DNA from: Silanimonas sp. | GTDB lineage: Bacteria > Pseudomonadota > Gammaproteobacteria > Xanthomonadales > Xanthomonadaceae | Length of the DNA stretch: 64,000 nt | Reading direction: 5' to 3' | Assembly: GCA_026005095.1 (NCBI GenBank) | Contig: BPKK01000006.1 | Span: 62,001 to 126,000 of the forward strand | Part shown: in pieces, positions 56,664-64,000 of the stretch | Layout: every line of letters begins with the position of its first letter | Numbering within the stretch: position 1 is the first letter of the stretch | The notes under the pieces: generated by a model | Databases searched by the model: none | Seen by the model: the letters and a program-made list of their open reading frames with translations, nothing else | What the model was told of the DNA's origin: nothing | Position numbers and translations under genes: made by a program

Positions 56664-58297
56664 GACATCGTGTCCTCGAGAGAATCGTTCGTTGGCGCCG
56701 TGGAATGCGGATCCGGGGGCGCGGCGGGTGTGATGCCCGGCCGTACCGGCCCCGTACCGCCGCCCAGCCGGGCACGCAGCGCGGCGGCGGCACTGCGGAT
56801 GGCGGTGAGTTCCGCCTCCGGCTTGCGGGCAAGGTGCTTCCACTGCAGGGCGGTGCGCGGGTGGCGCTCGAAGCGCGCCCGGTGGCGGTCGAGGAAGTCC
56901 CAGTACAGCGTGGTGAAAGGGCAGGCCCTGGAGCCGCTGGCCTTAGCGGGGTCGTAGGGGCAGTGCGCGCAGTAGTTCGACATACGCTCGATGTACCGGC
57001 CGCTCGCCACGTAGGGCTTGCTGGTCATGCGCCCACCGTCGGCGTACTGGCTCATGCCCAGCACGTTCGGCAGCTCCGCCCACTCCACCGCATCGACGTA
57101 GACTGCGAGGTACCAGGCGTGGACCTGCTTAGGCTCGACTCCGAGCAGCTGGGCGAACAGGCCGGTCACCATCAGGCGCTGGATGTGGTGAGCGTAGCCG
57201 TACTCCAGCGTCTGCCCGATCGCCTCCTTCAGGCAGCGCATCTCGGTCTCGCCGGTCCAGTAGAAGGCTGGCAGCGGGGCACAGGCCTCGAGGGCGTTGT
57301 CCTCGAGGAAGGCTGGCATGCGCAGCCAGTACAAGCCGCGCACGAACTCGCGCCAGCCGAGCACCTGGCGCACGAAGCCCTCCACCGCCGGCAGCGGCGC
57401 CTCGCCGGCCTGCCAGGCCTGTACCGCCGCTGCGATCACCCGGCGCGGATCGAGCAGCTTGAGGTTGAGCGCGGCGCTGATCCGCGAGTGGTAGAGCCAG
57501 GGCTCGTCGGTCCACATCGCGTCCTGCCAGCGCCCGAACAGCGGCAGGCGGTGGGCGATGAAGTCCTGTAGCGCCGCCTCGGCCTGCGCAGCGTCGAGCG
57601 GCCAGTCGAACTGCGCCAGTGAGCCCGGATGGCCGGGGAAGCGACGCTCGACCAGGGCCAGCACCTCGCGGGTGGAGTCATCCGGCAAGAAGCGCCGCGG
57701 GGGCGGCAGGAAACCCGGGCCCCGGGCGTCGAAGGCCTCGCGGTTCTCGGCATCGAAGTTCCAGCGCCCCCCCACCGGCTGCTGGCCGTCCATCAGCACG
57801 CCGTGCCGGCGCCGCATCTCGCGGTAGAAGAACTCCATGCGGTACTCGCGCCGCCCCCGGGCCCAGCGGGCGAAGGCCTCGCGACTACAGAGGAAATGGG
57901 TGTCGTCGCGCTCGATCCAGGGCACACCGGCGCGGGCACAGGCGGCCGGCAGGGAGCGCGAGAGCCGCCACTCGCCCGGCGTCAGGGCCAGCACCGCCTG
58001 CGGGCGCAGCCGGTGCAGATCCTCCTCCAGCGCCGCCTCCAGGGTCGGGGCCGCATGGGCGTCGAGCGCCCGGTAATGCACGGTGATGCCGCGGGTCCGC
58101 AGGGCATGGCAAAACCGCCGCATGGCGGCGAGGAAGAGGGCAATGCGCGGCTTGCTCGACCAGACCTGGGTGGCCTCGTGCGCCACCTCGGCCATCCATA
58201 CCGCGTCGCGCTCGCGGTCGAAGCCTTCGAAGGCCGGCGAGTCGGGGTCGAGCTGGTCTCCGAGCACGACGACGAGATGGCGAAGAGGAGGCGGCAT
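56660..58297 (-). CDS. FeS-type (6-4) photolyase / cryptochrome-related protein
   Basis: 545 residues, prokaryotic FeS-BCP photolyase family. RHLVVVLGDQLDPDSPAFEGFD opens the antenna domain. The FAD domain includes GWREFVRGLYWLRMP and EYGYAHHIQRLMVTGLF. The C-terminal NYCAHCPYDPAKASGSRACPFTTLYWDFL plus MRCLKEAI supplies the Cys ligands of a 4Fe-4S cluster. It repairs (6-4) photoproducts in related bacteria. It heads the three-gene operon. Confidence 0.93.
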   Translation of the reverse strand: MPPPLRHLVVVLGDQLDPDSPAFEGFDRERDAVWMAEVAHEATQVWSSKPRIALFLAAMRRFCHALRTRGITVHYRALDAHAAPTLEAALEEDLHRLRPQAVLALTPGEWRLSRSLPAACARAGVPWIERDDTHFLCSREAFARWARGRREYRMEFFYREMRRRHGVLMDGQQPVGGRWNFDAENREAFDARGPGFLPPPRRFLPDDSTREVLALVERRFPGHPGSLAQFDWPLDAAQAEAALQDFIAHRLPLFGRWQDAMWTDEPWLYHSRISAALNLKLLDPRRVIAAAVQAWQAGEAPLPAVEGFVRQVLGWREFVRGLYWLRMPAFLEDNALEACAPLPAFYWTGETEMRCLKEAIGQTLEYGYAHHIQRLMVTGLFAQLLGVEPKQVHAWYLAVYVDAVEWAELPNVLGMSQYADGGRMTSKPYVASGRYIERMSNYCAHCPYDPAKASGSRACPFTTLYWDFLDRHRARFERHPRTALQWKHLARKPEAELTAIRSAAAALRARLGGGTGPVRPGITPAAPPDPHSTAPTNDSLEDTMS

Positions 58298-58366
58298 CGC
58301 GTCAGTCTGGGGACGGCGGCGTGCAAGGCGCGTCGCCGGAGGCCCGGGGCTGCCTACAATCGGCGG

Positions 58367-59512
58367 ATGAGCGATCCTTTGAGCCAGCGCCCCACCCGCA
58401 TCCGGGTGGACCTCGAGGCCATCGGCCACAACCTCGCCGCTATCCGTGCCCATACCGGCCGTCCGGTGATGGGCATCGTCAAGGCCAATGCCTATGGCCA
58501 CGGGCTGGTGCCGGTGGCCCGACATCTGGAGGCTCGGGGCGTCGAGCAGCTCGGGGTGGCCTTCGTCGAGGAGGGCATCGCCCTGCGCCGTGCCGGCATC
58601 CGGGTACCGATCCTGGTGATGGGCGGCATCTTCGGCCGGCAGGCCCCGGAGTTCATCGCCCACGACCTCGAGATCACCGTCTCCTCGATCGACAAGCTGC
58701 GGCAGGTGGAGGCCGCGGCCGAGCAGCTCGGAAAACCGGCCACGGTGCATCTGAAGATCGATACCGGCATGGAGCGCATCGGGGTTCACAGCTATTCAGC
58801 CGGCCCCTTCATCGAGGCGGCGCTGGCCTCACGCTGGTGCCGGATCAAGGGGATCTACTCGCACCTGGCCTGCGCCGACGATCCCGGACATCCGATGACG
58901 GCCCGGCAGCTGGAGCGCTTCCTCGAGGCCTGCGCCCATTTCGAGCGCCTCGGCGCTCCCATGCCCCTGCGCCACCTGGCGAACTCCGGGGGCGTGCTGC
59001 ATTTCCCCGAGACCTGGCTCGACCTGGTGCGCCCGGGCATCGCGCTCTATGGCGTACTGCCCGACCCAGCCTCGCGCCCTGCCCTGCCCCTGCGACCGGC
59101 CCTCGCCCTCCATTCGCGGGTGGTCTACTTCAAGGTGGTACGGGCCGGGGCCTCGGTGAGCTACGGCGCCTCCTGGCATGCCACGACCGATACCCGCGTG
59201 GTCACCATCCCGATCGGCTACGGTGATGGCTGGCCGCGAGCCCTGTCCTCGTGCGGCGAGGTGCTGGTGCGCGGCATCCGCCGGCCCATCGTCGGGCGCA
59301 TCTGCATGGACCAGTTCATGGTGGACCTAGGGCCTCGGGGCACGGCCTACAACGAGGACGAGGTGGTGCTTATCGGCACGCAGGGCGGGGAGTCGATCCG
59401 CGTCGAGGCGGTGGCGAAGACCGCCGGCACCATCCCCTACGAGATCCTGACCGGCCTGAACGAACGCATCCCGCGGGAATACCTCGGCGGCGATCCGGCC
59501 GCAACCGGCTGA
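58367..59512 (+). CDS. alr: Alanine racemase
   Basis: 381 residues. The PLP-lysine motif is VMGIVKANAYGHGL and the catalytic Tyr lies in SYGASWHA. RPGIALYG and GRICMDQFMVDLG are family signatures. It makes D-alanine for cell-wall peptide. It converges with dnaB; the stops are 14 bp apart. In many relatives alr lies next to dnaB. Confidence 0.97.
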   Translation: MSDPLSQRPTRIRVDLEAIGHNLAAIRAHTGRPVMGIVKANAYGHGLVPVARHLEARGVEQLGVAFVEEGIALRRAGIRVPILVMGGIFGRQAPEFIAHDLEITVSSIDKLRQVEAAAEQLGKPATVHLKIDTGMERIGVHSYSAGPFIEAALASRWCRIKGIYSHLACADDPGHPMTARQLERFLEACAHFERLGAPMPLRHLANSGGVLHFPETWLDLVRPGIALYGVLPDPASRPALPLRPALALHSRVVYFKVVRAGASVSYGASWHATTDTRVVTIPIGYGDGWPRALSSCGEVLVRGIRRPIVGRICMDQFMVDLGPRGTAYNEDEVVLIGTQGGESIRVEAVAKTAGTIPYEILTGLNERIPREYLGGDPAATG

Positions 59513-59526
59513 GCCGCAGCCCTCGG

Positions 59527-60915
59527 CTACTCGAAGCGGCCCTCCGTGTCGCGGGCCAGGTTGTCGAAACGGGTGTACTCGCCGAAGAACTTCAGTTTCA
59601 CCGTGCCGGTGGCGCCGTTTCGGTGCTTGCTGATGATGACCTCGGCCAGCCCCTTGTCCGGGCTGTCCTTGTGGTAGTACTCGTCGCGGTAGATGAACAG
59701 GATGATGTCGGCGTCCTGCTCGATGGCGCCTGATTCGCGAAGATCGGACATCACCGGGCGCTTGTCGGTGCGCGATTCGAGACCACGGTTGAGCTGCGAG
59801 AGTGCGATCACCGGCACGTTCAGCTCCTTGGCCATGGCCTTGAGCGAGCGGCTGATCTCCGAGATCTCGGTGGCGCGGTTCTCACTGTTGCCCGGCACCT
59901 GCATCAGCTGCAGGTAGTCCACCACCACGAGGCCGAGATCGTGCTCGCGCTTGATGCGGCGAGCCTTGGACATCAGCTTGGCCGGCGACAGCGCCGGCTC
60001 GTCGTCGATGAAGATCTTGCTCTCCGAGAGCAGCCGCATCGCCATGGTCACACGCGACCAGTCCTCGTCCTCGAGCTGCCCGGTCTTGAGGCGCCCGGCA
60101 TTGATACGGCCGATCGAGGAGATCAGGCGGAAGGCGAGCTGGCTCGCCGACATCTCCATCGAGAACACCACCACCGCTTTCTTGCTCTTGAGCGCGGCGT
60201 ACTCGGCCATGTTGAGCGCCAGGGTGGTCTTACCCATGGCCGGGCGCGCTGCCAGCACGATCAGGTCGGAGGGCTGCAGGCCGGCGGTCATCTCGTCGAA
60301 ATCGTGGAAGCCGGTGGGCAGGCCGGTGACGGTACCCTGGGTCTCGTAGCGGACCTGCAGGATCTCGAAAGCCTCCTTCATCGCGTCCTTGAGCGGGATG
60401 ATGTCTTTGCGCCCGGTACGGTTCTGGTCGGCGATGCGGAACACCCGCTGCTCGGCCTCGGCCAGCAGCTCGGGCGTCTCGCGGTCGCCCGGGGCGAAGC
60501 CATCCTCGGCGATCTGGGTACCCACCTCGATCAGGCTTCGCAACACCGACTTGTCGCGCACGATGTCGGCATAGGCGCGGACATTGGCGGCCGAGGGCGT
60601 GGTCTGGGCCAGTTCGACGAGATACGCGGTGCCGCCCACCTGGTCGGCGAGCGCATGGGCCTCGAACCATTCGCCCAGGGTCACGGCGTCGTAGGGTTTG
60701 TTCTTCTCCGCGAGTTCGGAGATCGCCTTGAAGATGAGCTGGTGGTCGCGGCGGTAGAAATCGGTGTGGGAGAGCACGCCCACCACCTTCTCCAGAGCCT
60801 GCGGATCCAGCATCAGGGCGCCCAGCACCGCCTGCTCGGCATCGATCGAATGCGGCGGGACGCGTAGGGCTTCGACGCGGGGATCGACGGGGCGGGAAGG
60901 AAGACGTGCAGCCAT
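59527..60915 (-). CDS. dnaB: Replicative DNA helicase
   Basis: 462 residues. The N-terminal domain has PPHSIDAEQAVLGALMLD. The C-terminal RecA-like core has Walker A ARPAMGKTTLALNMAE, VVVFSMEMSASQLAFRLIS and DLRESGAIEQDADIILFIYRDEYY. It unwinds DNA at the fork. The start is ATG 60915, chosen from family length. Confidence 0.97.
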   Translation of the reverse strand: MAARLPSRPVDPRVEALRVPPHSIDAEQAVLGALMLDPQALEKVVGVLSHTDFYRRDHQLIFKAISELAEKNKPYDAVTLGEWFEAHALADQVGGTAYLVELAQTTPSAANVRAYADIVRDKSVLRSLIEVGTQIAEDGFAPGDRETPELLAEAEQRVFRIADQNRTGRKDIIPLKDAMKEAFEILQVRYETQGTVTGLPTGFHDFDEMTAGLQPSDLIVLAARPAMGKTTLALNMAEYAALKSKKAVVVFSMEMSASQLAFRLISSIGRINAGRLKTGQLEDEDWSRVTMAMRLLSESKIFIDDEPALSPAKLMSKARRIKREHDLGLVVVDYLQLMQVPGNSENRATEISEISRSLKAMAKELNVPVIALSQLNRGLESRTDKRPVMSDLRESGAIEQDADIILFIYRDEYYHKDSPDKGLAEVIISKHRNGATGTVKLKFFGEYTRFDNLARDTEGRFE

Positions 60916-61114
60916 GGGAAGTGAACCAGTGCATCCGGGCGGCCGCACAGGGTAGGCCCTGACAGGCCGCAGGAGTTGCAGACAAGTCTGTGGATAAGCG
61001 GTGTGTATCGGGTGGGAAATACCGATCTAGCCCTGTCCCGTCTCAGGTGGCGAGACGGAGCGCGATGACGCCGGTCACGCTGCCGGAGCATGGGGCGATG
61101 GCGCCTGAAACGAC

Positions 61115-61138
61115 GACGGGCGCCTTGCGGCGCCCGTC
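61115..61138 (-). terminator. Terminator after rplI
   Basis: GACGGGCGCC-GCAA-GGCGCCCGTC on the minus strand, 27 bp after rplI, followed by a short T-rich CGTTTC. It separates the ribosomal operon from dnaB. Confidence 0.75.
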
Positions 61139-61164
61139 GCGGAAGCCTTGCGGACAGACCCGGA

Positions 61165-61611
61165 TCAGCCTTCGGCCTTGACCACCAGCTTGATGGTGAC
61201 CTCGACATCGGCGTGCAGGTGCAGCAGCACCTCGTACTCGCCCACGGCGCGGATCGGACCAGCGAGGATCACTTCCGACTTCGTCACCTTGTGGCCGGCA
61301 GCGGTCAGGGCCTCAGCGATGTCGCGAGCGCTGATCGAGCCGTAGAGCTTGCCTTCCGGCGAGGCATTGGCGGCGATGGCGATCTCGACGCCCTCGAGGC
61401 CGGCCTTGCGCGACTCGGCCTCGGCGAGCACGGCCTTGGCCTTGGCCTCGTACTCGGCACGCTTGGCTTCGAAGGCGGCGATGTTCTCGGCGGTGGCCGG
61501 AACGGCCTTGCCATAGGGGATGAGGTAGTTACGGCCGTAGCCCGGCTTGACGCGGACTTTGTCGCCGAGGCCGCCGAGGTTGACGACCTTCTGCAGGAGG
61601 ATCAGTTCCAT
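61165..61611 (-). CDS. rplI: 50S ribosomal protein L9
   Basis: 148 residues. [40 protein letters not shown] is the L9 signature; the C-terminal domain [19 protein letters not shown] follows. Last gene of the rpsF-rpsR-rplI operon. Confidence 0.98.
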   Translation of the reverse strand: MELILLQKVVNLGGLGDKVRVKPGYGRNYLIPYGKAVPATAENIAAFEAKRAEYEAKAKAVLAEAESRKAGLEGVEIAIAANASPEGKLYGSISARDIAEALTAAGHKVTKSEVILAGPIRAVGEYEVLLHLHADVEVTIKLVVKAEG

Positions 61612-61715
61612 TTCTTCGGTTCCTGAACGTTAGCGGGCACAAGGCCCGCAGCGGGTGCTGTCCGTTGGGACGCGGAACGGAGGGGCGCCGCACGGACGCC
61701 GCCTCCAGGCTTTCA

Positions 61716-61946
61716 TCAGTTGCGGTGGCTGTCGCTGTAGGGCAGCAGGGCCAGGAAGCGGGCACGCTTCACGGCGGTGGCCAGCTGGCGCTGGTACTTC
61801 GACTTGGTGCCGGTGATGCGGGCCGGCACGATCTTGCCGGTCTCGGTGAGGTACTGGCGCAGGGTGTTGAGGTCCTTGTAATCGACCTCGGTGACGCCCT
61901 CGGCGGTGAACTTGCAGAACTTGCGGCGGCGGAAGAACTTGGACAT
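61716..61946 (-). CDS. rpsR: 30S ribosomal protein S18
   Basis: 76 residues, [67 protein letters not shown]. Middle gene of the operon. In the 30S subunit it pairs with S6. Confidence 0.98.
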   Translation of the reverse strand: MSKFFRRRKFCKFTAEGVTEVDYKDLNTLRQYLTETGKIVPARITGTKSKYQRQLATAVKRARFLALLPYSDSHRN

Positions 61947-61987
61947 GGGGTCGCTCCGGTTCGTGATTCGCGGGGTCTGGGGCGTCG

Positions 61988-62392
61988 TCAGGCGGCTTCG
62001 GCGCCTTCGGCCTCGACGCTGCCCTCGGCCTCGTCGTCGCGACGGCGGCGCTCGCCGCGGTCACCCTTCTCGTCCTTGCTCTTGAGGATCGGCGACTGCT
62101 CGGTGATGGCCTCGTCGCGGGCGATCACGAGGTGGCGCAGCACCGCGTCATTGAAGCGGAACAGCTCGACCAATTCGTTCAGCGTGGCCTGGCCGCACTC
62201 GATGTTCATCAGGGCGTAGTGGGCCTTGACCAGGTTGTTGATCGGGTAAGCAAGCTGGCGGCGCCCCCAGTCCTCGAGGCGGTGGATCCGGCCACCGGCG
62301 GTCTCGATCAAGCTCTTGTAGCGCTCGATCATCGCCGGGACTTGCTCGCTCTGGTCCGGATGGACCATGAACACGATTTCGTAATGACGCAT
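61988..62392 (-). CDS. rpsF: 30S ribosomal protein S6
   Basis: 134 residues. [26 protein letters not shown] and [23 protein letters not shown] are standard, followed by an acidic/basic tail that RimK may extend with Glu. First gene of the operon. The ATG at 62392 is the family start. Confidence 0.98.
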   Translation of the reverse strand: MRHYEIVFMVHPDQSEQVPAMIERYKSLIETAGGRIHRLEDWGRRQLAYPINNLVKAHYALMNIECGQATLNELVELFRFNDAVLRHLVIARDEAITEQSPILKSKDEKGDRGERRRRDDEAEGSVEAEGAEAA

Positions 62393-62530
62393 GCGATGGA
62401 TTCCTTGTGGATGGCGGCCGAAAGGCCGTACAGCCCCCGGCTGCGCCGTGGGGCAAGGGCTGCCCAAATGCAGGGCAGCACGCGATTATGGCAGGGGGCG
62501 GTGTCAGGTTCAAGCCCGCGCCAGGCGGGC

Positions 62531-62872
62531 TCAGGCCGGCAGGTCGTCGCGGGTGGTGAAGCTCTCGCCGCAGCCGCAGGCACCGGTGGCCTGCGGATTG
62601 CGGAACACGAACTCCTGGTTCAGGCCGCGGCGTTGGAAATCGATCTCGGTGCCCTCGACATGCGGCAGGCTGGCAGGATCGATGAAGACCCTCAGGCCCC
62701 CGGCCTCGACCACGGTGTCGTCGGGGCGGCTCTCCGCCGCCACCTCGACCACGTAGGCGAGTCCCGAGCAGCCGGTGCGACGCACGCCGAAGCGCAGTCC
62801 CAGGGCCTGCGGCTCGCGGGCGAGGAACTGGCGGGCACGTTCGAGGGCAGCGGGGGTCAGGGTGACGGCCAT
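62531..62872 (-). CDS. IscA/HesB-family iron-sulfur protein
   Basis: 113 residues. The three metal-binding Cys are in [13 protein letters not shown] and [11 protein letters not shown], the A-type carrier pattern. It delivers Fe-S clusters to target proteins. I cannot distinguish IscA from other A-type carriers by sequence alone; there are no isc genes nearby. It is followed by the ribosomal operon on the same strand. Confidence 0.9.
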   Translation of the reverse strand: MAVTLTPAALERARQFLAREPQALGLRFGVRRTGCSGLAYVVEVAAESRPDDTVVEAGGLRVFIDPASLPHVEGTEIDFQRRGLNQEFVFRNPQATGACGCGESFTTRDDLPA

Positions 62873-62975
62873 GCCGCGATTGTATTCCGGGTCGCGCGGA
62901 AGCGGTGAACGGCTGCGTGAACTGCCCTGCGCAGGCTATCCTCACTGGCTTGTCCGCACGACCTCCTTCCCCGCA

Positions 62976-64000
62976 ATGAGCGCCATCCGCATCCAGCAGG
63001 CTCTCGCCGGCGAGCCCGCCCCCGGCAGCACCGTCACCGTCCGCGGCTGGGTCCGCACCCGGCGCGACGCCAAGGCCGGCCTGAGCTTCATCCACCTCTC
63101 CGACGGCTCCTGCTTCGCCCCGATCCAGGTGGTCTGCACCGATGCCCTGCCGAACTATGCCTCCGAGGTCACGCGGCTCGGCAGCGGCTGTGCGGTGGTG
63201 GCCACCGGCACCTTGGTGCCCTCGCAAGGCAAGGGCCAGGCCTACGAGATTCAGGCCACGAAGATCGAGGTGCTGGGCTGGGTGGACGACCCCGAGACCT
63301 ACCCGATCCAGCCCAAACCACATTCGCTGGAGTTCCTGCGCGAGGTGGCGCACCTGCGCCCGCGCACCAATCTGTTCGGCGCCATCAGCCGCATCCGCCA
63401 CTGCCTCGCCCAGGCCATCCACCGTTTCTTCCACGAGGAAGGCTTCTTCTGGGTCAACACCCCGATCATCTCCACCTCCGACGCCGAGGGCGCGGGGCAG
63501 ATGTTCCGCGTCTCCACCCTGGATTTCGCCAATCTGCCGCGCCGGCCCGACGGCAGCGTCGATTTCTCCCGCGACTTCTTCGGCAAGGAGGCCTTCCTCA
63601 CCGTGTCAGGCCAGCTCAACGTCGAGGGCTACTGCCTCGCGCTCAGCAAGGTCTACACCTTCGGCCCGACCTTCCGCGCCGAGAACTCGAATACTGCGCG
63701 CCACCTGGCCGAGTTCTGGATGGTGGAACCGGAGATCGCCTTCGCCGACCTCGACGACGACGCCGCCCTCGCCGAGCGCTTCTTGAAATATGTGTTCAAG
63801 GCCGTGCTCGAGGAACGCGGCGACGACATGGCCTTCATCGCCGAGCGCGTGCAGAAAGATGCCATCAGTCGCCTGCAGGCCTTCATCGACCAGCCCTTCG
63901 AGCGCATCGACTATACTGAGGCCGTCCGCCTGCTGCAGAAGGCCCCGCACACGTTCGAGTTCCCGGTGGAATGGGGCCTCGACCTGCAGACCGAGCACGA
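62976..64000 (+). CDS. asnS: Asparaginyl-tRNA synthetase (5' part)
   Basis: The first 341 residues; the gene runs off the window. The N-terminal OB anticodon-binding domain is [29 protein letters not shown]; the class II core begins with [88 protein letters not shown]. It charges tRNA-Asn. The ATG at 62976 starts just before the OB domain. Confidence 0.97.
   Translation, partial: MSAIRIQQALAGEPAPGSTVTVRGWVRTRRDAKAGLSFIHLSDGSCFAPIQVVCTDALPNYASEVTRLGSGCAVVATGTLVPSQGKGQAYEIQATKIEVLGWVDDPETYPIQPKPHSLEFLREVAHLRPRTNLFGAISRIRHCLAQAIHRFFHEEGFFWVNTPIISTSDAEGAGQMFRVSTLDFANLPRRPDGSVDFSRDFFGKEAFLTVSGQLNVEGYCLALSKVYTFGPTFRAENSNTARHLAEFWMVEPEIAFADLDDDAALAERFLKYVFKAVLEERGDDMAFIAERVQKDAISRLQAFIDQPFERIDYTEAVRLLQKAPHTFEFPVEWGLDLQTEH

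Overview
The window is a high-GC gammaproteobacterial chromosome segment, most probably from the Lysobacterales (Xanthomonadaceae and relatives). The basis is the protein style, a DUF1249 gene, an inovirus of the type integrated at dif in xanthomonads, and the housekeeping gene set. A dif-like XerC/XerD site at 41478-41505 indicates that the window spans the replication terminus.

Layout. (1) 1-4146: core chromosome with ppsA, its regulatory kinase gene ppsR, a DUF1249 gene, tRNA-Ala(GGC) and tRNA-Glu(TTC). (2) 4135-39662: a 35.5-kb P2-like tailed prophage integrated in the 3' end of tRNA-Glu by a large serine recombinase; a 12-bp core is repeated at both ends. From attL it carries the recombinase, a dense early operon of KilA-N, antirepressor-like and Ash-like small genes containing a perfect 563-bp duplication, a Toprim/helicase replication protein, an Ogr-type late activator, a Cox-like protein, a divergent repressor, a moron locus, an IS256-family element, a HigBA toxin-antitoxin pair, then the P2 late genes D U T E' E FII FI W V, tail-fibre genes, I J, a DUF4160/DUF2442 module on the opposite strand, S R, lysis genes (Rz with embedded Rz1, GH19 endolysin, holin candidate), X L M N O, and divergently P Q, followed by a terminator, a cos-like sequence and an AT-rich repeat region next to attR. 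(3) 39725-41365: aidB-type acyl-CoA dehydrogenase. (4) 41489-47402: a 5.9-kb filamentous prophage (inovirus) integrated at dif, with Rep, pV, small coat proteins, pVIII, pIII, pVI, a Zot-like pI, and a divergent but frameshifted repressor. (5) 47426-58297: hemN behind an FNR/Anr box, a phosphopantetheinyl transferase, tRNA-Val(CAC), a frameshifted EAL-CBS-GGDEF gene, GST, msrA, a wax-ester synthase/DGAT, a CPD photolyase, an SDR lacking its catalytic Tyr, and an FeS-type (6-4) photolyase. (6) 58367-64000: alr, dnaB, rplI, rpsR, rpsF, an IscA-family gene and the start of asnS.

Most notable points. Both unrelated prophages have their attachment core inside the 3' end of a control gene (the serine recombinase in one, the repressor in the other), so integration or excision swaps the C-terminus of that protein. 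Three copies of a 25-bp palindrome sit exactly 43 nt upstream of the start codons of late genes P, J and V, a geometry that suggests Ogr-activated late promoters with leaderless or nearly leaderless transcripts. The prophage repressor C-terminus and the N-terminus of a neighbouring membrane protein share a roughly 27-residue motif, suggesting a repressor-membrane signalling pair.
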